A stretch of 35,000 bases of DNA from Glandiceps talaboti. Taxonomy: Eukaryota; Hemichordata; Enteropneusta; Spengelidae. Positions 1 to 14,157 of this stretch are shown here, piece by piece. The position numbers and the translations under genes were made by a program. How positions within the stretch are numbered: position 1 is the stretch's first letter; each line of letters begins with the position of its first letter. The stretch spans positions 17,687,230-17,722,229 of the forward strand of contig NC_135557.1 of the NCBI RefSeq assembly GCF_964340395.1. Reading direction: 5' to 3'. Under the pieces are notes generated by a model. That model saw nothing but the letters and a program-made list of their open reading frames with translations. It did no database searches and was not told the origin of the DNA.

Positions 1-241
1 TCTGTGTCATAAGTTAAACGCCATAGCATAGTAATCCTGTTTGTCACAGTAATATAGTGTAAATAATGCATGTCAGGTGTCAGCTGTAATCGTATCATAG
101 CTGGACTATTTCAGTTGTCATAGTAACAGTCATTCAACAGTATTTACAAATGAACATTTCTCCATCGCTAGATATTTTAATCAAACAATTCCTAACACGC
201 AGTCGGCCACTTTTAGGCGAACGTGATATTTGGACGATGAG
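1..241 (+). other. Upstream flank / probable 5' UTR of the sulfotransferase gene
   Basis: AT-rich sequence directly before the gene. It contains the in-frame stop TGA at 224-226, which bounds the coding frame. No convincing TATA box or initiator can be singled out, and the promoter may lie outside the window or in an upstream non-coding exon. Confidence 0.4.
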
Positions 242-1627
242 ATGAGACGAATCAAAAAAGCTCTGCTTGTTTCTGTTTTTATCTGTTTCTCTACGAATAT
301 TGTCCTTCTTTTGTGGACAAACGTGAAGATTCCAAACCTCGCAAGAAACTGGTGGTCTGTTGGCAGAGGTGATGAGCAAGCTATGACGTTGACATTACGG
401 CCAGATGTGTCAGCCCACGAAATATCGTCCGTTGTTACCTCAGTTACGGTAGTAAAGAAGAAAAAAGTACCATTTGGAAGAGCACTCGGTAAAGAACGTC
501 TCACTAAGCGTCCTGATCGGAACATCAGACATACGACGAGAAGACCTGACCACGTTGACACCAAATTCGAAAAACTACCTTCATCGGCAATAGCGACAAG
601 TACTAGTGCTAGTTCAACCAGTTCCCGAGTCGCCATTTTGGTTGTTGCGCGCGCTCGGACTGGTTCGACATTTCTCGGAGAATTTTTTAACCAACATCCG
701 GGGATTTTCTATTTGTTTGAACCATTACGATCCATCCCATTCATGATAAAATATGATGACCTAGAAGAAGATAAGGTTAATGAAACAATGACGAATATTC
801 TGCTGCAGTTGCTCACTTGTAATTTCACCGAAGAACATGCCAGTTACAAACATCTTCTGAATTGGCCACTGACCTACCAGAGAAGCAAGACCATACAAAC
901 GTTTACAGGCTTGGATGACGTCACAAAATGGCGGCAGATCATTGGTACACCACGTGTAAGTGACCTCCACAAAATGTGTGTCACTCATCAGCATATTGCC
1001 GCAAAGATTATTCGTATTCCCGACTGTGCTAATCTGAAGTTTATCGTACAACAAGGAATAAATCTAAAAGTACTTTTCCTAGTCAGAGACCCAAGGGCTG
1101 TTTTGGTTTCTATTTACGGCAATTTGGAGCGAAATCTTACAAACATTGAATTATTTCAAAGTGGTGACGAAGTGCTTTTATCTAACACTACATATGAAAC
1201 GCAAAATATTGGAATATTCGATGCTATGCATGTATCGGACTACTGTAATTGGCTGGTGTCGAATTTTGAAACGATACAGAACAATGATTGGCTGAAACGA
1301 ATAGTGAAAATAGTCCGGCATGAGGACCTATCATTGGCCCCAAAAAACAAGGCTGACGAGCTATATAATTTTCTAAACATAGGTATACATAACGACGTAT
1401 ACGATTGGCTAGATGAAAACGCAGGTGCGGAGACTCAGAATAGTTACAAGACGATGGATACCAGAAGAAATTCTACAGCACTAGTTTTTGCCTGGCGACT
1501 TAAGATACTTCTCTCGGAGGTACAAGACGCCCAAGACGTGTGCGCAGATGCAATGAAGTTGTTTGGGTATAGGAGGTTCAGTACGAGACAACAACTCACA
1601 AACTTTGCTGTGCCATCTATTTTATGA
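242..1627 (+). CDS. Golgi carbohydrate 6-O-sulfotransferase-like protein (CHST1/CHST3-type), intronless
   Basis: Predicted 461-residue type II membrane enzyme moving sulfate from PAPS to a sugar of a glycan in the Golgi lumen. What is seen: a short basic cytoplasmic tail (MRRIKK), a membrane anchor at residues 7-25, a Lys/Arg/Ser-rich stem to about 128, then the catalytic domain. The 5'-phosphosulfate-binding loop is RTGSTFLGEFFNQHPG (139-154), followed by FYLFEP; the 3'-phosphate-binding motif is LVRDPRAVLVS (280-290); the C-terminal family block is CADAMKLFGY (434-443). There are five N-glycosylation sequons (N180, N194, N298, N315, N410). The length is close to vertebrate CHST1 and CHST3. 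The start is the ATG at 242: an in-frame TGA lies at 224-226, and the open frame before 242 has only a TTG. The Arg that often follows the motif Ser is Ile here. Family assignment is firm; sugar acceptor and orthology (CHST1/2/3/4/7 branch) are not decidable by eye. No neighbour gene is visible. Confidence 0.93.
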   Translation: MRRIKKALLVSVFICFSTNIVLLLWTNVKIPNLARNWWSVGRGDEQAMTLTLRPDVSAHEISSVVTSVTVVKKKKVPFGRALGKERLTKRPDRNIRHTTRRPDHVDTKFEKLPSSAIATSTSASSTSSRVAILVVARARTGSTFLGEFFNQHPGIFYLFEPLRSIPFMIKYDDLEEDKVNETMTNILLQLLTCNFTEEHASYKHLLNWPLTYQRSKTIQTFTGLDDVTKWRQIIGTPRVSDLHKMCVTHQHIAAKIIRIPDCANLKFIVQQGINLKVLFLVRDPRAVLVSIYGNLERNLTNIELFQSGDEVLLSNTTYETQNIGIFDAMHVSDYCNWLVSNFETIQNNDWLKRIVKIVRHEDLSLAPKNKADELYNFLNIGIHNDVYDWLDENAGAETQNSYKTMDTRRNSTALVFAWRLKILLSEVQDAQDVCADAMKLFGYRRFSTRQQLTNFAVPSIL

Positions 1628-1701
1628 TTACATTTACATCTGTGAATCAAGAGCGCCAATTTAGAAAAAAATCGTCACTGTATTAAATGAAGACCTTCCG
1701 A

Positions 1702-1707
1702 AATAAA
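1702..1707 (+). promoter_or_regulatory. Poly(A) signal AATAAA of the sulfotransferase gene
   Basis: A canonical AATAAA hexamer lies 75 bp after the stop codon, and an ATTAAA variant at 1682-1687 is the alternative. Position and strand fit a short 3' UTR. The cleavage site itself is not determinable. Confidence 0.5.
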
Positions 1708-2318
1708 AAATCGCCAAAATTACTAGAATGATTAATTTCAACAGATATTCGCCTCCCTAGACTTTGCCAGGCTTCTGCTCATAGTCTAGTACGTTGTTCA
1801 ACGACACGGTAGATTATTTAGAGTTTGAAGCCCGCCAAATAATTAAAGTTTGAAATACCTTTGTTTTTCGTCTGTACCACACTTAGTAAAAAATGATGAC
1901 GTTGAGGGTGTTAACGGTTCAGCGCTTTTGACAAGGTTTCCGTGGCTTTACATTTACAATATACTAATTGAAGATGTTCACTAAAAGGTGATATTGCATA
2001 CATAGGTTCTATCTGTTGACACGAACGTACAAAAAAGCACCATATATGTTAGCTCATAGACCGTAGAGGGTCAATGGTTGGCGCTAAAGCACGCTTAGGA
2101 GCTCCTACGTGTGAAGTTCTCTCTCATTACGATCCGTTCTCTCTTTCATTCACGTTCTCCAAAATAAAACAATTGGTACTTTACTAACTGAAATTATGGC
2201 CTCTAAAATATGCATTTTGTTCAATTTCACCCACTAGGCCTCTGGCCTCCCTCCCATGAGTGTCTCTTTAACGCTAACTTGTCAATGTGTCTCCTTTCCT
2301 TCCCATCCCTCACCCTTT
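1708..2318. other. Gene-free AT-rich sequence
   Basis: No frame with coding character, RNA gene or repeat was recognised between the sulfotransferase 3' end and the first GTCT array. Confidence 0.5.
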
Positions 2319-2359
2319 CTGTCTGCATGCATATGTGTCTGTCTGTCTGCATGCATATG

Positions 2360-2396
<37 letters not shown>

Positions 2397-2397
2397 G
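2319..2397. repeat. (GTCT)n array with a duplicated GCATGCATATGT interruption
   Basis: Tetranucleotide GTCT repeat interrupted twice by the same 12-bp word GCATGCATATGT. This shows that a unit containing the interruption was itself duplicated. The open frames over it are repeat translations. Confidence 0.95.
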
Positions 2398-3203
2398 ACT
2401 CCTCTTTGTCTCTCTGTCGTATTAAGAAAGTAATCTCTATCAATTCACACAGAGCTAAAAAGTGTGTCAATGTACTTAGACAATGTGTCAGCCGGCAGTA
2501 ACCCAGACAGCTGCTTCATCACCTTTGATATTATCTTTATTTCATATCATGTTTTTGCACCGTAACTTCAACACTCACATTTTGCAATTTGTTCACTCGT
2601 CTATATTATGTTACAAGTTATCACTAGAAATCATTTCATATTATGATCTCACTTTTGTTGGCATTTTATTCTTCTTGCGCTATTTCTAGTTCAGTCATCA
2701 AATATCTAAGGGCTTACAACTTGAAGAACACGTGAATAATGTGTATCACAGTGCCATGATAAGAAAATAGCAAGATGTGAATTTAACGATGTCTCCGTTT
2801 GCAGAAATAAATGTATTATATATGCCTTATGAGTTATTCAAGTTATTCCGTTACTTTGGTGAAATAGACGCATCATTCAAGATGGAATAAGTATCCACGT
2901 AAAATCGAATAACGAGCATAATAAAATTGAAAAAAAAATTGTATCTATTATCAGGATGAAAAAGATGTCGGCAATTAGCTAACTTCAAATCTTATAGAAC
3001 TTAGTAAGGATGGTTATTTCCAACTTGCTCAGTTGGGGCGATGTTTTGAGTGTTAACACTGGCTACCTCAAATTACAAAATCGTGAGATTCTATGAAAAA
3101 CGCCAAAGGGAGTCTCAGTAAATGAGCCCCATTCGTTTAAAAGGGTTGTCATAAACAAGACACTATGGCTAGAATCTAGTACATGGCTATGACTCGGGAC
3201 AGG
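2398..3203. other. Gene-free AT-rich sequence
   Basis: Unique-looking AT-rich DNA with short A runs. I see no gene, RNA or repeat that I can support. Confidence 0.5.
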
Positions 3204-3246
3204 ATGGCTGGCTGGCTGGCTCGATCAATCAATCGATTCGATCGAT

Positions 3247-3295
<49 letters not shown>

Positions 3296-3308
3296 AATTG
3301 ATTGATTG
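3204..3308. repeat. (GGCT)n / (GATT)n compound microsatellite with strand switch
   Basis: A short GGCT run, then ATCA units that switch to their own complement (TGAT) after a GATC-rich junction, then a long GATT run. Positions 3224-3236 and 3246-3258 are a perfect 13-bp inverted repeat around a 9-bp loop. Confidence 0.9.
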
Positions 3309-4176
3309 GCCGATTGCTAGACTGATTGATTTAGCGATCGCCGGGTCGATCACGTGAATGAGTGGAGCAATATAAATCACATAACATCATATAAGCACTT
3401 GTTAATACACATTTGTCATGGGATGCGAAGGAATAATTCGACCGAGTATCTGGCAATGTTAATGAAACCTAATTCTGTAAGTAATTATCCCTCAGTCAAT
3501 AAATTCCATGAAAACTATAACTGGAGGTTATTTGATTTCCTAACTTGCATTATTTAAACATGCATGACTGATTCGAATCAATATAAGCAAAGTCGCATTT
3601 CTTTGTTGCGGCGGGGAAATGCCACTCTTAGAAAGTCAACACTTTTGCTAATAAGTTTGGACAACAAATAAAGTAGTGCTATGGTAAGATAATATTTACT
3701 TTACCCCTACCAAGTACATATTCATTCAATGGAGTCATTTTTCCGGTACTTACTATCGGTTTGTTTAATCTCTGCTGTCATTTCGATTTTAAACTCTTAA
3801 AGTTCATAAATCAAAAGCAAACATGATGGTTAATAAGAGTTATTGTTGTGATAACATTATATAAAGGTTGTCGATAAAAATGCGACATTTTCGTCTAACA
3901 TTTCCGTAGATCCAGCCTCGTTTTGGTAGCACCTGTATTTATTGATTCTGTAACCCATTACGACATAAGATTAACCTACCTGTAAATTCAAAGGACTAAC
4001 ACTACCACACTATTTCCGTTATCCTAACTGGCATTTGATATTTTGAATTTCCGTTCATATCGCTTTTCAGAAAGGTGACTTACAGAATGGCAAATAACAC
4101 GACGAGCTGTACGTGAGACACGTTGTACAGAGGAGAGGAAGATATAGAACGAATAAGGGGAAGATAGATTGATAAA
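3309..4176. other. Gene-free AT-rich sequence
   Basis: The open frame at 3354-3557 has no recognisable family and no coding signature. Nothing else is visible. Confidence 0.5.
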
Positions 4177-4353
4177 CGTACATACATACGTACGTACGTA
4201 CGTACATACATACATACATACATACATACATACATACATAAATACATACATACATACATACACGGATGGAGGGAGTAACGGCGGGACTCGGAAGGATGAA
4301 CGAACATAAGGGCGTAAGGGCGGATGGACAGACAGACAGACAGACAGACAGAC
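4177..4353. repeat. (TACG)n / (CATA)n array followed by a (GACA)n run
   Basis: TACG and CATA units from 4177 to 4262, an irregular 60-bp GGA-rich linker, then a GACA run at about 4325-4353. This forms the left shoulder of the large GATA/GACA array. Confidence 0.9.
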
Positions 4354-4848
<495 letters not shown>

Positions 4849-5745
4849 TTGAACGTTTTCCACTCAAATTTCACAATTCGTGACCTAAAAGCTGACAGTG
4901 TATCGTTATACCTGACCGCATAAGAAACCTAATCATTAATTCGCTCTTTTTATCAAAATTAAATAGCTGACAAATCGCCCACATCAATTTAGATAGGTAA
5001 TTATCCACAAACAAATGTGTGGGTTTTTTTGTAACACCGCTCACTCAGTGTAGGAAATGAGTTAATGCTAGCAAATTTACAAACGAATGTAAGAGGTTTC
5101 TAGCTTTAAATGACTTTAGCGTGCGCACTGGAAATTAGCAATTGGTTGCCTGCTTTGTTGTGATAATAATTATATTCATCGTAGACTAGATGCTCGTTTT
5201 ATTTGCAATCTAATAGAGTCGGCACAGTGTGTTTACAATATCCTATCAGAGCGTGATCAACCAGGATGGTACTGATGATTGATAATTCTATGTCGGCACA
5301 AAATGTACCTCTCAGTGGGCAGCCTACAATTCATTAATACTTTGAATCAAACATTTCAATCTTTCAATTTTGTGGTTTTTACGGTGCATTATCTCTAACG
5401 ATAGATTTGTCTCCCAGTTGCAAACAGCTTCTGCCTCATACATCATTACCAGGGCTATCCTCCAATGAATTCTGGAAAATTCGGCCCTGGATAGCCATCG
5501 AGTAACCGATATTTCTTTTACTACGGGATTGTTTTCTCTCCACCTATATCTTCAGTCCCTATACTAGTATTAGTAGATTAAGTAGTCTCGTGACGACTAA
5601 GACCTGTCACTATCTTGTTTAGTCACTCTCGCCTTCCATTCTTTTTTGTTTAACTCTTCGCTCTGTCTTGTTTTAGCTTTCTCTCGCAAACCCCTTTCTA
5701 ATGTTATCACAATCCCATAGTTTTTTAATTTTCAATTTGCCAAAT
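4849..5745. other. Gene-free AT-rich sequence
   Basis: No coding frame, RNA gene or repeat recognised. Confidence 0.5.
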
Positions 5746-7467
<1,722 letters not shown>

Positions 7468-7719
7468 AATAGGGAACTTGCAATCCAGACTGCGCATGCT
7501 CAGACCCAAAGGACTATGCGATTATCTGAGGTTTTGTAAATACCTAATCTGGAACTACCAATAAAAAAAACCTCCCACAATTGTCAGGGTAACTATGAAT
7601 TGATCATTCGTGGTTGCAAACAATGTAACACTATTGTTAACAATACCGATTCATTAGTATTTATTATCACATTTCCCATGATGCAACATTCAACATGGCG
7701 GGTTTGCAAGTTCCCTATT
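7468..7719. mobile_element. MITE-like element with terminal inverted repeats
   Basis: The ends 7468-7486 and 7701-7719 are inverted repeats matching at 18 of 19 positions (AATAGGGAACTTGCAA is perfect, then one mismatch, then CC). The 252-bp interior has no coding frame, as expected for a non-autonomous DNA transposon. No target-site duplication is obvious directly outside the repeats, so the superfamily is open and the true termini may lie slightly further out. A sequence closely resembling its right end, in reverse orientation, occurs near 11272-11316, which supports a dispersed family. Confidence 0.65.
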
Positions 7720-10651
7720 AGCCGAGATCATCACTTAATACATGTCAAGTTTACGTTCATATTATAATTCATAGTAACAACGCTCAACACATTAACACAC
7801 TGTTCGGTTTTTTCCCAGAAGTCTTTCAATCATTTCGGAGTTGATTAATTCAGCCGAAGCCAGTGTAGCCTTGCCATCAGTGAGCAAAATAAAGATATCT
7901 ATGGTTATACATTATGACAGGAAATGGCGTGTTTAAGATGATGACGTCAGTGATTTTTATTAGTAGGTCAGGTACAGAACTCTCTTGACATTACGATAAA
8001 AGCTATTATTATAATAAATATATTAATTAATGGAGGTCAAACATTTGAAACTACTGTCAGTTAAAGGGGCAAAGGTCAACTTGAGACAGCGTGACTCACT
8101 TTGTCTTAATTAAAATCTCGCGTGAACTCATTTAATACATCCTATAACATGTCAAATTATGTCGTAAAGTAGAACAAGGTATAACTGGAGTGTTATTTTT
8201 GACGATCAGACAAACAGCAGCACATTTACTGACAATTGTTAAAATACCAACATATAGACTGTACTTGTCAATTAGAGGTCAAGTTTATCTAAAAGTCGCA
8301 CAGTAACAAATTTAAATCATGATCGTGTTGGGGGCGCTGTTTTTTGAGTGTGGACTCAAAACTCAATTTGACATAATTTATTGTACCATATCATGGTAGT
8401 GGGTAGTAGGCTGTAGCTACACAACTACATTTACCCACAGGTGATTTAGGGGAAAATTGATAAGTTCAGGGTGCACAAGTACTTCGTTATCTACACAAAT
8501 CAATTTAAAAGAGCAATGCTTCAGTTGAAACTAGATATTTATAGTGCAGCTAATGCCTCAAGACACAATTGACAAGTTTACTCATTCAGTTCACCAGCCA
8601 TCCAGCTGACTTTAGTAAGAGTTTGTCTAATTGACCTTACAAGAAGAAGGAGGGGGGGGGGTCGTAGTTAACTATAGCCCGCATATAGTACACTAACCCC
8701 ACCCTAGTCGGAACAATTATTTCATGGCTGGCAAGCACGTGACAGTGAATCAATTAGCGACGTCCGTTGCTAATAAATACATTAATGATTTATAAATATA
8801 GGTTTTGTGTTTATTCTTACTAAGGTTCTTACCCACGTCACTGTGGTATTTCAAAACTTATTTTAAGTATATATTGTAAATATTTTATATATTCTAAGTT
8901 GACAAGCATGATGCGTCTTCGTATCTCGATCGATCATTAATTTATGTAAACATTTACTGATTCCAAGTTCTAACAACTACATCTATGTTAAACTTGTAGG
9001 ATATAAATAAACGTTATTTTATCTCAGCAGGAAATTCTACTTTGTCAAAATATCTTGTCTTGACTTAATTGACTATTGTGGACTGAATGTCGCCAGGTGT
9101 TAATGTTGTCACGTGGTTTTTGACCAATGCTTCGGAATTGAGGGCCCTGGTCGTATGCTTGTGACAGCTGTATAACCACCCACCCACCCTATCTCGGTTC
9201 TTTGTGGGAGAGCTCCTTTCGGATATAGATTGCCTCCCGCCACTTCAATGTGTAGATCCCTAGTCGCGTATCAGTTGCTAACTATCACATATCTACTGGG
9301 TGTCCCTTGGTCCATGAATGTAATGTCACAACTGATTTCATGGTCTTTTCACCATTCCAAGTAATTTTCTGTGGTATTCTATCATAGTTTTATTGTTGTC
9401 TCCCACTTTCTCTAATGTAGGAACCATAGCAGGAATTACACGTAATCCTGTAGATGGCCACCACACATTTGTTCCGAAGGGGTCTTGTCTTTGGGAGCTA
9501 CTACTAAGTTCAAGATTGTACAGCCAGGCTTTTACACTAACTAAATGTTGTGCATTTTATAAATCCTGCAACTGTCACACGTCACGCTATTAACACCTGG
9601 CGAAAACATTCAGTAGAAGTCATTCGAACCACCATTTAAAATAGGTAACATTTCCTGCTTGTGATAATATAACCTTTATTTATATTATGAAATCAAATCG
9701 ATGAATCTCTTTGGATCTATGTTGAATTTGACTTATATTCATAATTTCAGAGTTCGTTTGGGCAAAGTCGGTCATACATCACGCAAAATGACGACAACTG
9801 CGCTCTGCTACACTCTACACGCTCACGGACTCACAGTATGTCAAGAACACGTTGTACGGTAAATATATTGACTGATATGGAAGCGACTGTTTCTCCCAAA
9901 ACATTTTACCGCTTTCTAATTGAAATACCCCAGAGTCTCCAAATGTATATACATGTACGATTGTAGCGCTCCCCTAGGCTCATGTAGGCATCGTGACTGC
10001 CTAAACTATGACGCCTACATCATGGTTAGTGGGTAGTGGAAAGAATACCCAAGATGCACCACACAAGTTGGTCATTAAAGATATATATTGGGAAATGTCA
10101 AACTTGGAGCAACGACCAATATCTTTTAAAATAATTTATTTATCGTTCATTTTACAAATTGTGTGTTTCCAATAACCTTCCTGACTCTAGCTTATACCGT
10201 CGAGACTGGCATTTCTTAAAATTCAAAACGGGGACATGGTGTGCGTCACGTTTTCTTAAATTTCCCGTGCAATTTTTCATGCCAAAGTATCTTGGTCATT
10301 TTTCTTTCCAAAATCGTTTTTTTTTTATAACTGTAAAGTTGGATGTATATGTGGTACAGTCTGCATATTGTGTTCGTCTGTTTCATATTTGTCTTCATGT
10401 ACTTCCTTTCCACTTCATTAAACTCTCACGATATTGTAATCAATGAGTATGATCTTGACATCGGGTCGAAGCAATTCTCAAGTAAATAGTAAAAAGTAAA
10501 TATATGAAATAAAAATAAAATTCCGACCTTTTTTCTGAGGGCAAGTTGTCGGAAACAAACATTTTCCTTATTTTCGCCCAAGCTACATGCAATAGTTTTT
10601 ACCAGATACTTTTTTTAGGCGCTAGTTACACCAGCTATCAGTACTTAACTT
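7720..10651. other. Gene-free AT-rich sequence
   Basis: No gene or RNA recognised. Open frames at 9393-9593 and 10159-10446 lack family resemblance. Small items: TGACGTCA at 7942-7949, a 10-G run at 8652-8661, and two short ATCATGGT-TAGTGGGTAGT-like words near 8393 and 10021. Confidence 0.5.
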
Positions 10652-11010
10652 TTAATAATAATAACAACAACGAGTGTTTATAAAGCACCTTTTCTCCTGA
10701 GAGGTCAAGTCGCTCATAATTATTACCCCTGATACTGATCAGTGGCGGCACATCAGCCCTTTTTACTTCCTCAACTCCATGGGGAGCACACAATCCATTG
10801 CAGCCTGTATAAGCGCATAGGGTTAAAACATTCACATCGCAAACTCTATCCTACCAGGTCCTCAATTATACAGCTGGATGGACTGAGACACAGTCGTCGT
10901 TCAAATCTTGCCCAAGGACTTTAGCCATTCAGAAACAAACGCCAGTGATGGAGCTCGAAGCTGCAGCGTGCAGATTCCAAGCCGGTCACTCCAGTATGGT
11001 CTATATGGTT
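10652..11010 (-). mobile_element. tRNA-derived SINE, copy 1
   Basis: Reverse-strand copy of the same family as 20470-20812; the body matches by eye at roughly 85-90%. Shared landmarks in element order are CTTGGAATCTGCA, a TCCTTGGGCAAGATTTGAAC block, CAGCTGTATAATT, GCGCTTATA, CTGCAATGGATTGT and GTGCTCCCCA. It ends in a short GTT/ATT repeat tail at the low-coordinate side, typical of a retroposed 3' end. The tRNA head is damaged: about 20 bp covering the A box are missing relative to copy 2, although the AccATATAG 5' word is kept. Confidence 0.8.
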
Positions 11011-12877
11011 GATAATGAACGATAACCATTTACGATAACGTGTAGTCTTTAGAAGACTATGAATACTGTTGTTGATATAACTTTGTAATTTTTAATAAAC
11101 TAACTAATTTTGTCGTTTTTACTATAAAACTAACTTGTAAATGAAAAAAAAATCATTAGTAAGCAACTGTCAATGTTAAAATGGAAACCATTTTAATAGA
11201 GAGTTAAATGTCGTCTGGCTCGATAAAACTATTCATACGGAATAACAATACATCACTAGATTTGCTTCACAGGAAACCTGCAAACCAGCCATCTTGAATG
11301 GTGCATTGTGGGAATCTAGTAGTATCCCTCCCTTGACAAGCATTACTTAATCATTCATGTGAATCATCTGTTATGTACAATTGTCATAACCTGAACAAAT
11401 CGACCGAGTTTTGGTTACCTTGAATTTCCTTCTGATCAGCCCATACGGGAATAGAACAACTCGTATATATAATCCCACAGGCCTTTTATTTGCCTCTGGG
11501 CATGCTTTGTTATGCCCGAGTCTTTCACTTATCTGCAAGTTTTAGCAGTAAACACACAGGACCGCATATGTTAAGTCTTCTATGATAGTTTAAATCTTTA
11601 TGACACGACATACCTCAAAATAGATGCTTGAATTATATAACCCGTGTAGTCAGGGTTTTTCGTGTATTCCCTTAATGCTTGGTAGTGTTGTGTGTGGTGC
11701 CTACTGGGGATTCCATGGTTTAACACAGAGTCTACCACGAGATTCTGTCTTGATCCATAAAATTGAAAGTCATGAAATGTTCCAACACGATATATATCCC
11801 CTGACAGCAAACACAGAAGGTATAATAAATCACACCATATCTTTAGAAACATTCTGTGAATAAAATAAGTTTTAGGAAATTCTGTGGTTGTATCTGTTTA
11901 TATAAAGGTCTTATCTGGGAGCGATTTCAAGCACAAACACAGCAAAGATAAAATCTAGAGGACGTTTTCCAAAATTTTCTTAATTTGATGATGTTTTTAC
12001 GTTATTCAGCAACATTGCAGGGTGTAAAATTAGATTATATGATATTGGAATTGCCACGCCATTTCATTGACCAACGTTTTCAACTCAAGCGTGACGCCTT
12101 TCTCTGATATCAATTTTTAATGAAATGATGATAGCATCTATATTTTCACAAAACATATATTTGACCGTTCTGTACAACAGTCACGAAAATCAACATACAA
12201 TACCCTCGACTTGTGAATATTTTATACTTCCATAATAACTTTGTGAAAATTCTGTATCGTCAAATTATCATATGGATCTTGTGTTACGGGATATAAAATG
12301 GTGTGACGTCATCAGTGATCGTCCATTATGGTGTACATTTGTATCATGGGACTGTTATGAATAAATTATAGACACGGGTTACCCATACATGTCGACAGTT
12401 GATGAAATAAGATATGACAATCACATTGAGACTTGGTGGCACGTTAAGTGAACTATGACAATAGATACCACACGAGTGACGCTAAACGTCTGAAAATAAT
12501 TTGGATCATTCTCAATGGGATTGCATATAATTATTATATATACTCTGTAAATGGAACTATCTACTCGTTTACACTCTCACTGACCTAAAAAAAAAAAAAA
12601 AACCCGCTCGATTTTATTCATGACCCCAATGTTACGCGAACCGACGAAGCAAGTTCCCAATAATTTGACGGATATGTTGTTTTGATCATGGGGAAATATG
12701 TATGCAGACAGACGTACAAATAGACAACAGAGTCAGACAAACAAGATAGACAAATAAACACCCAAATTGCGAGAGATGTGGAGGAGATTAACCTGAAAGA
12801 AGTAGTGATAAAGACACAGACAGACAGTCAAACGGATAGATTGATACACACAAACATATAAACAGACAGCGAAAAAC
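11011..12877. other. Gene-free AT-rich sequence with one transposon-end fragment
   Basis: Apart from the fragment at 11272-11316, a TGACGTCA at 12304-12311 and a 16-A run at 12587-12602, nothing is recognised. Overlapping open frames at 11598-11863 lie on opposite strands and have no family resemblance. Confidence 0.5.
11272..11316. mobile_element. Fragment resembling one end of the 7468-7719 MITE-like element
   Basis: About 43 bp align with the reverse complement of the right end of that element, including ACCTGCAAACC, GCCATCTTGAATG and TGCATTGTGGGA, with about seven differences by eye. No matching opposite terminus is visible nearby, so this is a relic or a solo end. Confidence 0.55.

Positions 12878-12913
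<36 letters not shown>
12878..12913. repeat. (CAGA)n microsatellite
   Basis: Nine CAGA units, preceded from about 12700 by scattered, degenerate AGACA words. Confidence 0.9.
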
Positions 12914-12914
<1 letters not shown>

Positions 12915-13482
12915 GACTATGAAATAAGGGCAGCATCCGTAGAAAGGCATTGTAGGTAAAGAGTAGAGCACGTGACACAGTTTTTCAAAGTGACAACTAT
13001 ACAAATCGTCGTTTTATGTTATATCCAATTTTCAGAATCCACAGAACAGTCAATCTTTGAGGAGATTTTCCGCGAACACAGTACTCAACCTGCTATCCAT
13101 AGATAACTAGGTTACATAGAGTAGATGGCTGTCTCCTCCATACTCACAACTTGCATCCACATTTAATATGCATTTTTAAAATCAATTTCGTGAAGTAACA
13201 ATATTTCTGTACTCCTAGGAGAAGACATTACACCTATGGAAATGTGCAGTATAAAAGTTTAATTAGATGCTTATAGACATCTAGTTTTACATCATGGAAA
13301 TCCATGCCATGTCGTCTGAGGGAAAATACTCGAGAAAAAGACGGGAAACGTCGTGTTGACTGGCGGCAGTGAAAATCAGTATGAACACTTTATGACGGTT
13401 GATATATTCTCCCATTCCACAGGTGATCACTTATGATTCAAATATCTTTTATTTATTAAAAGAATATGTTTAAACTTTAAAT
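12914..13482. other. Gene-free AT-rich sequence
   Basis: No gene, RNA or repeat recognised. Confidence 0.5.
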
Positions 13483-14100
<618 letters not shown>

Positions 14101-14157
14101 TCAGTCAGTCAGTCAATCTGTCTGTCAGTCAGTCAGTCAGTCAGTCAGTCAGTCAGT
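14101..14157. repeat. (CAGT)n microsatellite
   Basis: CAGT units with a short CTGT interruption. A small CATT run follows at about 14213-14230. Confidence 0.92.

Noticed and set aside
230-241. TTG at 230 as start of the sulfotransferase
   Set aside because: Non-ATG start is unnecessary: the ATG at 242 gives an ideal type II anchor N-terminus.
14101-14157. CRISPR-like direct repeats
   Set aside because: Uniform 4-bp units with no spacers, and a eukaryotic context; the same applies to all other arrays in the window.
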